DNA of 64,000 nucleotides from Pelagomonas calceolata (Eukaryota > Sar > Pelagophyceae > Pelagomonadales > Pelagomonadaceae): NCBI GenBank assembly GCA_918797485.1, contig CAKKNE010000002.1, forward strand, positions 2,074,501 to 2,138,500, written 5' to 3'. Within the stretch, counting starts at the first letter, position 1, and every line of letters begins with the position of its first letter. The notes under the pieces are model-generated. The model made no database searches, was not told the DNA's origin, and saw nothing but the letters and a program-made list of their open reading frames with translations. This document shows positions 11,201 to 20,197 of this stretch, piece after piece. The translations under genes were made by a program, and so were the position numbers.

Positions 11201-14200
11201 CAGAAACAAGGCGGCCGCGTGTGCGTGTTGCGGGAGCGGCTCGTCGTGAGCGGCGCACTCGTCGAAGTCTCGGCTCGGGCAAGGTCAAAACCGGACGTCG
11301 TCGAGTTGCGACTGAGGGACCCAGCCTCGAAATTAGAAGCGGCTCTCACCTTTCCATTGGTCGCCGCACCTCGCTTGGCCAAGGTCGCGTACGACAGCCA
11401 CGTCGTCAAGGTCCGAGAAAGGTTACTCGCCACGGAGCACTTGGACTGGGAGACGCCCTGGGCCGCCGCGGCGGCGGCGCGGGCGGGGCCGGCGTTTCCT
11501 GGTGACAGTGTCGAGCCGTCGAGGGATGTGCGCGCCACAGTCGCCATGGCCGTCGAGTTCGCGTGCCACGAGCTGGACATGTCCATGGTCGATGAGAACC
11601 GGAAGACGTCTCTGAAGCTCAAACCGTCTCCAGTACTAGTTGCGCAGATCGCGGAAGGGTGCCGCCACGCTCGAGCTGCCGTAGTATTGCAGAAGAACGC
11701 GCGGGGCATGTCCGCTAGGTCTCCGGAAGGCCAGGCAGCGAGGGCGGAACGTTTGCGAAGGGACGCGTCGAAAATATTGCAGGCACTTATTAGGATGAGA
11801 TTCGCGAAGAGACGGGCGGCGATTCGCCGGGAGTCAATACGAAGGGAAATCAGACGGAGGGAAAAGAAGGCGGCCACGTCATTGCAATCCGTTGTACGTG
11901 TAGCGCAAGCCAAGTGCCTCTCAAAGATGTTGCGCTACCTCAAGAAGGACGCCGCGCGCGCGAAGAAGGTCGCTGCCATCGCGATGGCGAAGATGCGCGA
12001 CCGGGAGCGAAGGGCCGCTCAATTAGCCATCTACCGGACAGCGCGGGCGCGCATGCAGATCCAGCGCTGGTCGCGCCAGGCGATCCAGAACATGAGACGA
12101 CGGAAGCGCGAGGAGCGGTTGCGGCGCATCGAGGCGGCGCGATTGCAGGCCGAAAAGGACGCATTGGAGCGGAAAAGGGCCGCTATTAACATTGGAAGGA
12201 TGTTGAGAGGCTGGGTGGCGCAGCAGATTGTGACACGATTACTGTGGGAGAAGTACGAGCTCGAGAAGGCGGCATCTACTTCTATACAATGTATGATACG
12301 GTGCTGGTTCGCGCGGTACGAATTAGCTGTGCGGGATTATGAAAGGTTGGCCTGCCGGGCGATCCAGGCCCTTTGCAGAGGTGTGTTAGAAAGGAAGATC
12401 ATCAGACAGGACCGGGCGTCTGATACCATTGCTAGGTTCTGGCGTTGTGTGGATGCGAAGACGACCGCGCGCATTATCCTGGAGCATAATCGTAAAGAAT
12501 TGCTCCAGAGAGCGTCGCAGTTCGCCCAGGAAGCAATAGACGCGGATCGGAGATACGCGGACGCCGTCGCGGCGAAGCTCCTCACGGACAAGATCCAGCA
12601 GGAACGGGCCATGGCCGTCATCAAGGCCATGCGCTGCGCTTCTGAAAGCGCCGTCATTGCTAGAAGACGCCGCTCGACCTGCAAGGAGCTCGCGAATGAA
12701 ATCAGAGACGCGATCCGCACCAGAGCGTCCACAACACTCCAGTGCTTCATCCGACGACTATTGGCGGGAGCGGAGACGAGAAGACGCCGCGAGCTCAAGA
12801 AGGCCTTGGGCATCGCTGCCATGGTGCGGAGGAAGAAGGCCGAAAAAGAAGCCAAAGAACAGGCCATCGCGCGCAAGAAGGCGAAGCGCGAGAACGCGCG
12901 ACGGGCGCTCATCCGCTTCCAGTCGGCCTGGCGCGCGCACCAAGCTCGGCAGGTCTATCTGGTCAAATATGTCCAGAGGCATGCTTGTATCCAGTTCCAG
13001 TCGTTGGTTAGAAGGTCGCAAGCTCAGAGAAAGATTGGTAATTTGAAAGCGAAGCAGTCCGAAATAATAGAGAAGAAGCTGCAGGCTCATGCCGCATTAG
13101 TGTTCCAGAATTGCTTGCGGCGGAAGCTGGCGCGGAATCTGTTACTCACGAAGCGGTTTGTTCGAGATGATAGAATATTGGCGGAGAAGACGGCTCAGGC
13201 GGCGAAGGCGGAACTTTCGAGATTGGCCCAGGAGGCCGAAGTTCAGCGGCTGAAGGACGAGGCCGAGGCGCTCGAAAGAGAAATCCGGGAAGCTGAGGAA
13301 AATGAAAAGAAGAAGGCTGAGGAGGAAGCGAGGAAACTCAGAGAACTCAAGGAGGAGGCCGCCCGGAAGGCGAAAGAAAAGGAGGAGCAAGACCGGCGGG
13401 ACGCCATGGAAGCTAAACTGCGCGCCGAGGCGGAAGCGTTGATTCAGAATAATGCGGCAAGGAACATCCAGCGCACGGCGCGAGGCCGACAGTTAAGGGT
13501 GTGGATGGCCTGGGAGGCCCAGCAGGCGGAAGAAGCGAGACTCGAAGCGGAAGCGCAGAACGACCAGGCCTGGCGCGAGTGGGGGGCTTCGATCATCCAG
13601 GCCTGGTATCGCCGCCTCGTGACCTTACAATCAGAAGCAAATGAGCGGGCCTGGAACTACTGGGCCGCGTCCATCGTCCAGACCTGGTGGCGCGAACGGT
13701 TAGCTATCACCAATATAGAAGCAGCAAATGCGATGTGGCAGCGGCAACAGCAGCAAAAAGAAGAACAGCGCCAGCGCATGGCCACCATCGCGCAGAAAGC
13801 CATGGCTCGAGAGTCGGCTCGAAGTCAAGCGATGGCCCGGAAGAAGAAGGCCGCGCAGGAGTGGAATAGGGAAATGGAGAACCAGGGCGGTTCGCGACCG
13901 GGCTCGGCCTTCACCTGGGCCGACGCCACGCCGAGAGATACTGCTCGTAGTGAGTCGCATTTCTCGCCTCGTGGTGGTTTGGATACGGCTCGGTCCGATG
14001 CCACCGATGTGTCCGACATCTCGGATGCTGGTAGATTTGTCGATGAATTTGATGCCGATGATAAGCAGGACGTCGAGAAGCTCTTTAGGGCCGTGCGGCA
14101 TGGTAGGAGGGATGCTATCAGACAGTACACGGAGAAGGGCTTCGACGTGAATCTTCGCAATAAACATGGGCATACCTTAGCCATGGTCGCCGCGCAGAAC

Positions 14201-14425
14201 AACCAGAAGGCAATTCTGAAACAACTCTATAGATTTGGGTTGGCCGATTCCATCAACGACCAGGACTACAAAGGGAATACAGCATTACACTACGCGCAGA
14301 TGTACGGCTATACCCAACTGGCGGAGTACATGGTCTCGAAGTTGGGGGCGGACGAGACGTTGGTCAATCGCGACGGGGCGTCGGCGTGGATCAACGTCGA
14401 GGAGGCCACCGAAGTGGCGGACTAA
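8213..14425 (+). CDS. Large scaffold protein: RanBP2-type zinc finger, IQ motif array, coiled coil, ankyrin repeats
   Basis: 2070 residues from the Met at 8213 (context GCCATGC); the frame is also open from 7922 without domain content. The N-terminal 700 residues are proline- and basic-rich, with three repeats of a FVVPSR/FVVPTK motif and several RKDSF/SSQNL-type segments that look like phosphorylation or 14-3-3 sites. A RanBP2-type zinc finger lies near residue 722 (WACPLCTFRN to CATCHRAR). Residues about 1146-1836 carry a dozen or more IQ-like motifs (for example TSIQCMIRCWFARYE, RAIQALCRGVLERK), expected to bind calmodulin-type light chains. They are interrupted by a charged coiled coil rich in EEA and KKKAEEE. 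Ankyrin repeats occupy about 1952-2060. No motor domain is present, so a cytoskeletal or flagellar scaffold is more likely than a myosin. Function is inferred from architecture only. Confidence 0.8.
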   Translation: MPRAPPGGKPRPPPTRPKMQSVGEDDSDEESFAFVVPSRHGSPREPSPRIPVLYNVGKEKPRPPPGRPPVKKDASAAVAAANAMWDAMATDPEALAGQNALATDPIIRGAQRDSFDDYIGARRLSDDLGDDFPADDETTANAFVVPSRSQSRSRKPAPPKKPPPTKKRAAPVESLSSDSDSSLSDSDDSGVGFVVPTKHKAQPSQAAIERARRASQGRREASSSEGRRDEESKPSSQAVERAKAASMRAKMAHKPAPPKGPAPPMARPSAPLSVATEGTLSRTGSFRGPPPRGPRPPRGPPPRTNSSSSLVRTGSQQHLVRKDSWRDVHQGLERKDSFREPPKMPRTASSQNLTRAGSSQNLVRKGSFRAPPPGQPRPPGRPSTSDGRGLKAPSHAQLAAARWAARKGPSGAQALAAAERREPPPRGMVPPGAAPGFNQEGPRPPQNRRERAEAAPARASLQQEKPRSMSPAPPSKAPDLRDARAARLAAQHAGGGNKRRKLEDDEDDDVGKRVAMRRPASTENLFDTGDLGAPWRDPAPTLALTRKASQHNLTRAASAANVMGLEEPLLQTVARDLARQNSRQDVLKRPASTNNMALPDRVTVRKRAPPGTPSHRSPPSHPPPTQNKGKAPPGPPPGPPPGHKLHIPGRSAPAKRSAPPTPKANRPAAPSQPPGKDPIFDTGVITKRSTGRAPPPREGRPPPEKETALVIKKKPVPSLDLGSWACPLCTFRNSPQSETCATCHRARGDAEKAAEKLWAGPPAPSTTGRPPPPPKPRAAPLIDSRPEEDALATKRRLLYYRKKPPPKRPKIMRPPRAPGTQPPAHALPAGVVYKESPRRKRRRERQQRRKAHAVQSKHFTSTYNKDWEDARASRPLSLRETADRGFKTAQSALDAVPEGVVLNELRDIGGVPCGITVIQKEWRAVVHAVDLERGDEYSASSELHARYVEAAAPTPDQKINLYRELVDACAFRSTLEGRRKAQRKLEVMPSPRLSAAQKQGGRVCVLRERLVVSGALVEVSARARSKPDVVELRLRDPASKLEAALTFPLVAAPRLAKVAYDSHVVKVRERLLATEHLDWETPWAAAAAARAGPAFPGDSVEPSRDVRATVAMAVEFACHELDMSMVDENRKTSLKLKPSPVLVAQIAEGCRHARAAVVLQKNARGMSARSPEGQAARAERLRRDASKILQALIRMRFAKRRAAIRRESIRREIRRREKKAATSLQSVVRVAQAKCLSKMLRYLKKDAARAKKVAAIAMAKMRDRERRAAQLAIYRTARARMQIQRWSRQAIQNMRRRKREERLRRIEAARLQAEKDALERKRAAINIGRMLRGWVAQQIVTRLLWEKYELEKAASTSIQCMIRCWFARYELAVRDYERLACRAIQALCRGVLERKIIRQDRASDTIARFWRCVDAKTTARIILEHNRKELLQRASQFAQEAIDADRRYADAVAAKLLTDKIQQERAMAVIKAMRCASESAVIARRRRSTCKELANEIRDAIRTRASTTLQCFIRRLLAGAETRRRRELKKALGIAAMVRRKKAEKEAKEQAIARKKAKRENARRALIRFQSAWRAHQARQVYLVKYVQRHACIQFQSLVRRSQAQRKIGNLKAKQSEIIEKKLQAHAALVFQNCLRRKLARNLLLTKRFVRDDRILAEKTAQAAKAELSRLAQEAEVQRLKDEAEALEREIREAEENEKKKAEEEARKLRELKEEAARKAKEKEEQDRRDAMEAKLRAEAEALIQNNAARNIQRTARGRQLRVWMAWEAQQAEEARLEAEAQNDQAWREWGASIIQAWYRRLVTLQSEANERAWNYWAASIVQTWWRERLAITNIEAANAMWQRQQQQKEEQRQRMATIAQKAMARESARSQAMARKKKAAQEWNREMENQGGSRPGSAFTWADATPRDTARSESHFSPRGGLDTARSDATDVSDISDAGRFVDEFDADDKQDVEKLFRAVRHGRRDAIRQYTEKGFDVNLRNKHGHTLAMVAAQNNQKAILKQLYRFGLADSINDQDYKGNTALHYAQMYGYTQLAEYMVSKLGADETLVNRDGASAWINVEEATEVAD

Positions 14426-14640
14426 CTTTGTATTGTGTTATCCCGTACTAGTGCTAAGCAGCCGCGCGCCGCCGTCGGCCGGCGGGCACGCAGGTGTCGT
14501 ACTTCGCGCGCCCAGCCGTCCGAGGACGTGCCGGGACGCCTCTTGGGCCGGAAGATCGGGTGCGCTGCCTGCCCGCGCGTGTTGGGCGGTTTCTTCCGCG
14601 GACACGGCCGCTTCACTATAGGATGTTGGAATTGCTAAAC

Positions 14641-14654
14641 TTAGCTAAACAAAG
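14641..14654 (+). repeat. 14-nt direct repeat, left copy
   Basis: TTAGCTAAACAAAG, identical to 15397-15410. The bases just before it (GCTAAAC, 14634-14640) repeat the half-site. Confidence 0.7.
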
Positions 14655-15127
14655 GCGCCTAATGCCGCCCGTAACTCGGCACGCGGGCATCCTCGTGCAA
14701 AACACTTAGTGTACGCCGTAGGCACGGGCAGCCGGGCTACGCGTTGCAAAAAACGCGGCAGCAATTGGGCTGCCTCTCGCCGAGAAAACGGCCAAAAACC
14801 ATGCAAAAAGCCATGCGATCGTCTTTTTTGGCGCCGTTTCGAGCCGATCGGGCCACCGCAGCGTCGGACATCGTAAAGCATGTGGCCGCGGACGATTTAA
14901 AACACTAAACAGGGGCAGCGGTCCGTGGGATGTCAGTCTATGCGTGGTCCGCGTTTACGGCGAGAACGCGGCTTCGGGCGAAAATCGCGCCCGTGGGTCG
15001 CGAGATTTGGCAGAGGCCTTCTCAGCCACCATGACGTGCATACGAGGGGCGTCGAGGGCTGTGTTGAGGACCACGGGGAGCAGCAATGCCTGGAGCGCGT
15101 CGCGGCGGCGCCGTGGGCTCGAAATCT

Positions 15128-15210
15128 CAAAAGTTATGAGAACGTCACGTCGATATCGTCAGTAGGCATGGTGATGGAGCGAAAACGGCCGAAGGTTCTC
15201 ATAACTTTTG
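15128..15210. repeat. Perfect 16-bp inverted repeat
   Basis: CAAAAGTTATGAGAAC at 15128-15143 and its reverse complement at 15195-15210, with 51 bp between the arms. The arms are AT-rich compared with the surroundings. It could form a hairpin or be the ends of a very small element. Confidence 0.85.
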
Positions 15211-15396
15211 CGCTCACGGCGGCTGAGAGGGCTATATGTCCGGCCAAATGGGCAGCCCCTCTCGCTCCCAGGAGCGCCCGCGAGCTGCTACTTTTTTGCT
15301 CATCCGCGAGCTGGGACATCGGACGACGTGCTGCGGCCGCGCTTCCGCTGAAAACAGGCGCGGCGACCGGTGAACTCCACCATTCACGCTGCGCGT

Positions 15397-15410
15397 TTAG
15401 CTAAACAAAG
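15397..15410 (+). repeat. 14-nt direct repeat, right copy, inside a palindrome
   Basis: TTAGCTAAACAAAG, identical to 14641-14654. It overlaps the perfect palindrome GTTTAGCTAAAC at 15395-15406 and is followed by another GCTAAAC half-site. Confidence 0.7.
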
Positions 15411-15728
15411 CTAAACTTTTGGCATGCGCCGCTGGCGATTTGAGGCTTCCCGTCCGCGGCCCGGAGGCCCTCAGGCACGGGATCTTACGTATAATGCGCT
15501 TTTATTTCCAAAATCCCTAATCTCGGCTTTTGGTGCTACCGTGCGGAGCAGCGCCTCGCAAAAAGCTCCAGCTCTCCGAGCAAAAGCTGCCAGATCAGCA
15601 CGCAGGTCGTCCGCCGACGCCAGCGCGCACCAGTTCAGCAACTTACGCAAGTCTAAGCGAGCGCCGGGCAGCACCGGGCAGCCCGACAGACCAGCTAAGA
15701 GGCAGCACAGACACACCCACAAGCAACC

Positions 15729-16361
15729 ATGGGCGCCGGCGCGAGCGCCGAGACGAAGATCACGAAGAGCGACGCGCTCATGGCCGTGCACGAGGCCTTC
15801 CATGGGAAAGGCGACGGCGAGTTATCCATCCAGGAGATCGTCTCCGCGGCGCCGGCGCCGACACCCAAAACGGCGCCCGCGAGCTCGCAGGACTGGAGCG
15901 CCATGTTACGGGCGCCGCCGGACCCTTCCGTGGCGGCGCGCTACGCGGCCGAACATCGCAAGGCCGTCGATGTGCCGAAGCGGCTGCAGCTCGCCTTACA
16001 AGATGAGGGCGCCATGTTCCGGCTGTGCACGCACTTCCAGCGCAAGGAGGACAAGAATTCCGATGGAGGGTTGACCATGGACGAATTTACCCATTTATTC
16101 AATCAAATCGACCCGGACGCCCCGAACGAGATCATCCAGGAGATGTTCACGCTGGCCGACACGAACCAGATGGGGTCCGTCGACACGTGGGAGGTCATGC
16201 CCATCATGCACCGCATGATTAATCACGCCCTTCATACGCGCATCACGGAAGAATTGCGCAAAGCCGTGGTGGAGATTTATGAAGCGGACATCAACGTCAC
16301 GGCGTCTTTACCAAGCAACAACGACGGCGACCTGGCCGGTTCGCTGTCCAAGTTCGCCTAG
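15729..16361 (+). CDS. EF-hand calcium-binding protein with N-myristoylation signal
   Basis: 210 residues. The start MGAGAS fits an N-myristoylation signal (Gly2, Ser6), so membrane association is likely. One canonical EF loop lies at 108-119 (D-K-N-S-D-G-G-L-T-M-D-E). A second, weaker loop at 144-155 begins DTNQMG and ends WE, lacking some oxygen ligands. An N-terminal segment, GKGDGELSIQEI (27-38), looks like a degenerate EF-hand. The pairing suggests a calcium sensor of the calcineurin-B or recoverin-like sort, but the partner cannot be read from sequence. The gene is intronless and followed 230 bp later by the ankyrin-WW gene on the same strand. Confidence 0.8.
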   Translation: MGAGASAETKITKSDALMAVHEAFHGKGDGELSIQEIVSAAPAPTPKTAPASSQDWSAMLRAPPDPSVAARYAAEHRKAVDVPKRLQLALQDEGAMFRLCTHFQRKEDKNSDGGLTMDEFTHLFNQIDPDAPNEIIQEMFTLADTNQMGSVDTWEVMPIMHRMINHALHTRITEELRKAVVEIYEADINVTASLPSNNDGDLAGSLSKFA

Positions 16362-16492
16362 AATTCGCACGCGCGACGCGACGGTCGACGCCTAAGTCCT
16401 ATGTCCTAAGTTCGAACCCTCCACCCCCTTACGAAGCGCGCGAGGAATCGCGCGAAACCCGCGAGCGTCTGTCGAAGCGCGCCGGGCGAGCA

Positions 16493-16515
16493 GCTAGCGG
16501 CTGTAAGGCACTAGC
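16493..16515 (-). promoter_or_regulatory. Recurrent 5' palindromic motif, copy 2
   Basis: Read on the minus strand: GCTAGTGCCTTACAG, C, CGCTAGC. It lies about 75 bp before the ankyrin-WW gene start at 16591, in inverted orientation relative to that gene. Confidence 0.6.
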
Positions 16516-16590
16516 AAGCGAGACAAGTTTTTGGGCTGCCCCAGGGCGCACCAAAAGCCTTAAGGGTCGCTCGAAGCGCTGCCATAGATC

Positions 16591-18399
16591 ATGGCCCACC
16601 CCCGCGCGGCAGATGGCACGCTCGACGCAGTCAACGAGCAGCGCCAGACGCCGCTCCTCCTCGCTGCCGCCGCGGGCTCGTCCCAGGCCGTCCAGCTCCT
16701 GCTGCGCCACGGCGCGGCCGTCGACGCGCGCGACGCCCGGGGCCGCGCGGCGCTGGACCTCGCGTGTGCGGCAAGCAGTGAAGCCTGCGTCAGCATGCTG
16801 CTGGCGGCCGGCGCGACGCCCAACGCCACGGACAGCGAGGGCGCGACGCCGCTCCATCGCTGCGCCGAGGTGGGGGCGACGGCGTGCGCCCGGGCTCTGT
16901 TAGCTGCCGGCGCGACGCTCGAGCGCGACAAGAGGGGCGACTCGCCCCTCCACGTCGCCGCCGTCCGCGGCCACGTCGACTGCATGAAGTGTCTAGTACT
17001 GGCGTCGAAGAACCATGGCGTAGACACGCCGCGCGCGGCCGACATCCGCCAGTCGCTCGCCGACGCTCCGCCGACGCCGCCGGCGTTGGACTGGATCCGC
17101 TACGCCTACGAGGACGGGACGCCCTACTGGTACAACCCCAAAACGGACGAGTCGCAGTGGCACGAGCCGGGCACGGCGCCGCCGCCGGAGGATGCGTACG
17201 CCTACGACGAGCCGGTGTTTTCGCCCGTCCCCGTCGAGGCGCCTGCGCCGCGCGACACGCCGGCCTTCTCGCCCGTCGACTCGGCGGCGCCCGTCGACTC
17301 GGCCGCGCCCTTCGAGACGCAACGGCCGCCGGCCTTCTCGCCCGTCGACGCGGCCGTAGAGACGCGACCGCCGGCCTTTTCGCCCGTCGAGTCCGTCGCG
17401 CCCGTCGAGACGCCGCAGCCGCTGCCGCTGGACCCGCGGTCGCCGCCGGACGACGACAGCGACGGCGACGGCGACGACGCGCCGCCGCCCTGGGAGGACC
17501 CGCGGTCGCCGATGCGCGCGAAGCGCGACTACGTCGACGGCCTGGGCCAGCCGGCGGTGCCGCCGACGCCGCACAACTCGCGCACAAGCCTCGCCGAGGA
17601 CGCGGTGCCGCCGACGCCGCACAACTCGCGCACGAGCCTGGCGGAGGACTTCGAGGTGCAGCTTCCGGAGCCGCCCGTTGAGGAGAAGCAGCCCGAGAGC
17701 GACGCGGAGTCGGACGGCATGCGCGCGCAGCAGCGCCACCTCGACATCTGGGAGCGGTTCCTCACGAACGCCGCGACGCGCAAGTTCTCGGGACCGCGCC
17801 GAGACCCCGCCGCCGATAAGTTACTCGCGGCGGCAGCCGGCGACGGCTACGACGATGCGGAGGCCGCGAAGACCATTGGCGAGCTGCTGGCCGGGGGCAC
17901 GGCGCCGGACGCGTCCGACGAGCAGGGGCGCCGGCCCCTCCACCACGCGGCCTTCGCCATGGCTTTAGATAGGTGCCAGCTCTTATACGACGGCGGCGCG
18001 GACGTCGATGCGAGCGACAAGGGTGGGAATAGACCCCTGCACGTAGCGGCAGCTAGAGGGGCGACGGCTATCGTGGACTTCTTGCTGGGCTGCGCGGCGT
18101 CCGTCGACGCGTCGAACGACGACGGGGACCGGCCGCTGCACCTCTCGGCGTGGATGGGCCACGCCGACGCGACGGCGCGGCTCATCGAGGGCGAGGCGAA
18201 CGTCGACGCGCTGAACGGCCAGGGCTACGACCCGCTCGACAACATCCTGGAGCGGTCGCCGTGCGTCGCGAAGCAGCGCGCGCGACTGCTCGCCGGCAAG
18301 CGGCCGAAGCCGCTCCCCGGGCCGTTGAGGGCCACCGTCCAACTATTGGAAGAAGTGCGCGTGCGGCGGTCCGGAGGCGCAGTCATCGAGGAATTGTAA
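16591..18399 (+). CDS. Ankyrin repeat protein with central WW domain
   Basis: 602 residues. Residues about 1-145 hold four ankyrin repeats (TPLLLAAAAGSSQAVQLLL, ATPLHRCAEVG, DSPLHVAAVRGHVDCMKCL). A WW domain follows (about 170-202: LDWIRYAYEDGTPYWYNPKT, then SQWHEP), with both tryptophans and the aromatic pair, expected to bind proline-rich ligands. The middle is acidic and proline-rich with PAFSPV repeats and a 16-residue tandem duplication. A second ankyrin block sits at about 410-570. A protein-protein adaptor role is inferred from the domains; no enzyme is recognised. The stop lies 9 bp from the stop of the convergent MYND gene. Confidence 0.85.
   Translation: MAHPRAADGTLDAVNEQRQTPLLLAAAAGSSQAVQLLLRHGAAVDARDARGRAALDLACAASSEACVSMLLAAGATPNATDSEGATPLHRCAEVGATACARALLAAGATLERDKRGDSPLHVAAVRGHVDCMKCLVLASKNHGVDTPRAADIRQSLADAPPTPPALDWIRYAYEDGTPYWYNPKTDESQWHEPGTAPPPEDAYAYDEPVFSPVPVEAPAPRDTPAFSPVDSAAPVDSAAPFETQRPPAFSPVDAAVETRPPAFSPVESVAPVETPQPLPLDPRSPPDDDSDGDGDDAPPPWEDPRSPMRAKRDYVDGLGQPAVPPTPHNSRTSLAEDAVPPTPHNSRTSLAEDFEVQLPEPPVEEKQPESDAESDGMRAQQRHLDIWERFLTNAATRKFSGPRRDPAADKLLAAAAGDGYDDAEAAKTIGELLAGGTAPDASDEQGRRPLHHAAFAMALDRCQLLYDGGADVDASDKGGNRPLHVAAARGATAIVDFLLGCAASVDASNDDGDRPLHLSAWMGHADATARLIEGEANVDALNGQGYDPLDNILERSPCVAKQRARLLAGKRPKPLPGPLRATVQLLEEVRVRRSGGAVIEEL
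17554..17649 (+). repeat. 48-bp in-frame tandem duplication
   Basis: Two adjacent 48-bp units (17554-17601, 17602-17649) encode the same 16 residues, AVPPTPHNSRTSLAED, with only silent differences. This is a recent intragenic duplication in the disordered linker. Confidence 0.9.
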
Positions 18400-18408
18400 T
18401 TAATGTCT

Positions 18409-19503
18409 TTAAACTTCGACGGTCCCCGCGACGACGTAGCTGTGCCTTCGATAGATGTCGTTCGCCATGCTCGTCGACTGGCGCCAGCGCGGGCTCCGGA
18501 AAGGATTGGGCCGACACGTCCTCACCCGACAAACGAGCTCGTATACTTCGAGCTCCGCCTTGAGCTCGGGCAGCGAGTTCGTGAAGAAGGCGATCGGCTT
18601 GCCGGCCGGTAGTTTTTCGAGCGAGGGGCCCCAGTCGTAGGCGTCGACCTGTGCGCAAATCAAGCAGTGAATCGTCGATGGCGTGCAGGTCATGATTCAT
18701 GCACCGGCGTCGACCGTAAGCCCGAGATTAAATCCAATGATGGCGTCCGCCGTAGTTAGAATGTCCTCCGCCGTCTCACATAAATAATCCAGTCGCACGT
18801 CACAAGTCTCCTTCCAGGCCTCGGTCGGTTCTTGGGGCGAGAGCTCGGGGCCGACCAGGACGACGGTGAACGACCCGCGCAGCCCGGCCTGGCGGAAGCA
18901 GCTCAACCACACGTGCGGTGCGGCCGCCGCTTCCGCATCGGACGCGCCCATGATGACGATACGAATCGCGTCGCTCTGGGCGCGTCGCCGCACCTTGCGG
19001 AACGGAGATAGAGCCGTGAGGCAATGCGCCACGCTCAACGGATAGGACATGGTCTCCGCGTAGGCCCACGCCGGCGGCGTGATCTCCACGACCCCGAAGC
19101 CGTCGTTCGCGAGCCGCGCCAGGCCCAGCTCGTCTCTCTCAATGGATACGGGCTCGCCGTCGTCCTTCAACATGTCGATGCGGCGCAGCACGCGCATCGA
19201 GGGCGCGCGCGCCTTCGCGTCCATAAGCATGTGGTGCGCGCTGCAGTAGCGGACGCGGCGCGACACGGGGCAGACCTTGGTGATGAACTGGCGCGCGCAG
19301 ACGGCGCAGCAGTTGATGCCCGGGGCCAGATCCGGGTTGTTCGCGAGCCGAGCGTCCGCTTGCGGGTAGTATCTGCCATTATTGCCATCTCTGGCCCGCA
19401 GATCGGCGCGCTGCAGGCGCGCTGCGCGCTTGCTGCGGCGGCGGCCGGCGTGGAGGCCCATCAGCACTATAGGAGTTTCAGTTGTATGCAATCGCTGATG
19501 CAA
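18409..19503 (-). CDS. MYND zinc finger / Mss51-like C-terminal domain protein
   Basis: Coding segments on the minus strand are 19503-18715 and 18648-18409 (342 residues; Met15 at 19461 is an alternative start). CCAVCARQFITKVCPVSRRV followed by RYCSAHHMLMDAKA is a MYND-type zinc finger with slightly unusual spacing. The C-terminal part (IRIVIMGASD..., ADAIIGFNLGLT-VDAYDWGPSLEKL, PIAFFTNSLPELKAELEVYE, NPFRSPRWRQS) resembles the C-terminal domain of Mss51 and related MYND proteins. Mss51 acts in mitochondrial COX1 expression in yeast; many algal relatives have no known role, so function is not claimed. Splicing across the 66-bp intron joins GFNLGLT directly to VDAYDWG in phase 0. Confidence 0.75.
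18649..18714 (-). mobile_element. Introner-type intron with perfect 8-bp target duplication
   Basis: Read on the minus strand: GTCGACGC, then an element from CGGTGCATGAATCA to TTGATTTGCGCACAG, then GTCGACGC again. The two 8-mers are identical. Splicing from the first GT to the element's final AG restores the coding sequence exactly. The internal element is 58 bp, the shortest complete copy seen. Confidence 0.9.
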
Positions 19504-19545
19504 ATAGTGCTATTGCCAGAGTTGTGGGTCCGAGGGCCATCGCTC

Positions 19546-19569
19546 GCTAGTGTCTTACTGTACGCTAGC
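19546..19569 (+). promoter_or_regulatory. Recurrent 5' palindromic motif, copy 3
   Basis: GCTAGTGTCTTAC, TGTA, CGCTAGC. It lies between the divergent MYND (start 19503) and prefoldin (start 19709) genes. Confidence 0.65.
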
Positions 19570-19708
19570 TCGCTTGGAAGACCAAAGCCATTTTTTGCCA
19601 TTCCAATCGCTGTGGTAGCCTAAGAACTGTTTACGGAGTGCCATTGCCCAATTCCATCGCTGCTGCGTGCACGCTAGCCGCCCGCGGCACCCGCGGAGCC
19701 CCTAAACC

Positions 19709-20176
19709 ATGAGTGAGCTCGCCGCGGCCCCCGCGCCTGCAGCCGACGACGACCCCCTGAAAGGCGAGCCCACGCCCGAGAGCCAGCAGGACGTGATACG
19801 GATATTCAACGGCTTTAAGCGCGACGCCCAGATGATCATCTCCAAAGTCAGTGAATTGGAGTACGAGATCGGCGAACACGAGTTAGTGGTAGCGAACGCG
19901 CGGGAGCTGCCCGACGACCGGAACGCCTACCGGTTGGTAGGTGGTGTATTAGTGAAGACGACCGTGGGAGACGCGCTGCCGAAGGTGCAGCAGAACATGG
20001 CGAACATTCGCGCGACGATCGACAAACTGAAAGTAGCATTGGCGTCGGTCAACGCCAAGTCGGCGGCCTGGAAGGAGAAGTACGGCATCAAGACGCAGCA
20101 GGAGATGGAGCTCGAGAAGAGGAATGCGCAGGCCTCGGGGGGAGCGGTGAAGGCCGCGACGGGGGTGCTCGCGTAA
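19709..20176 (+). CDS. PFD2: Prefoldin subunit 2 (beta-type)
   Basis: 155 residues, a normal length for the family. Two helices (about 25-60 and 95-135) flank a beta hairpin with AYRLVGGVLVKTTVGDALP, the signature of beta-class prefoldin subunits, and NARELPDDRNAYRLVGGVL matches subunit 2 in particular. Prefoldin is the cytosolic hexameric chaperone that passes nascent actin and tubulin to the CCT chaperonin. The N-terminal 25 residues are alanine- and proline-rich. Intronless; its stop is 74 bp from the stop of the convergent cysteine-rich protein gene. Confidence 0.9.
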   Translation: MSELAAAPAPAADDDPLKGEPTPESQQDVIRIFNGFKRDAQMIISKVSELEYEIGEHELVVANARELPDDRNAYRLVGGVLVKTTVGDALPKVQQNMANIRATIDKLKVALASVNAKSAAWKEKYGIKTQQEMELEKRNAQASGGAVKAATGVLA

Positions 20177-20197
20177 AATTTTAGAGAAATACTACCC

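Larger units (their letters stand above)
14426..15728. other. Gene-free stretch with inverted and direct repeats
   Basis: 1303 bp with no convincing gene on either strand. Short open frames exist (for example 14925-15404 plus), but they run through a 16-bp inverted repeat and show no domain. The stretch holds TTAGCTAAACAAAG twice in direct orientation and a 12-bp palindrome GTTTAGCTAAAC. A decayed non-autonomous element is possible but unproven. Confidence 0.5.

Noticed and set aside
14925-15404. Open plus frame of 159 codons
   Set aside because: It crosses the perfect inverted repeat, has no domain or repeat pattern and lies in a stretch without other coding signs.
16400-16430. GTTCGAACCC resembling a tRNA T-arm
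   Set aside because: No acceptor stem, D-arm or anticodon arm can be fitted around it.
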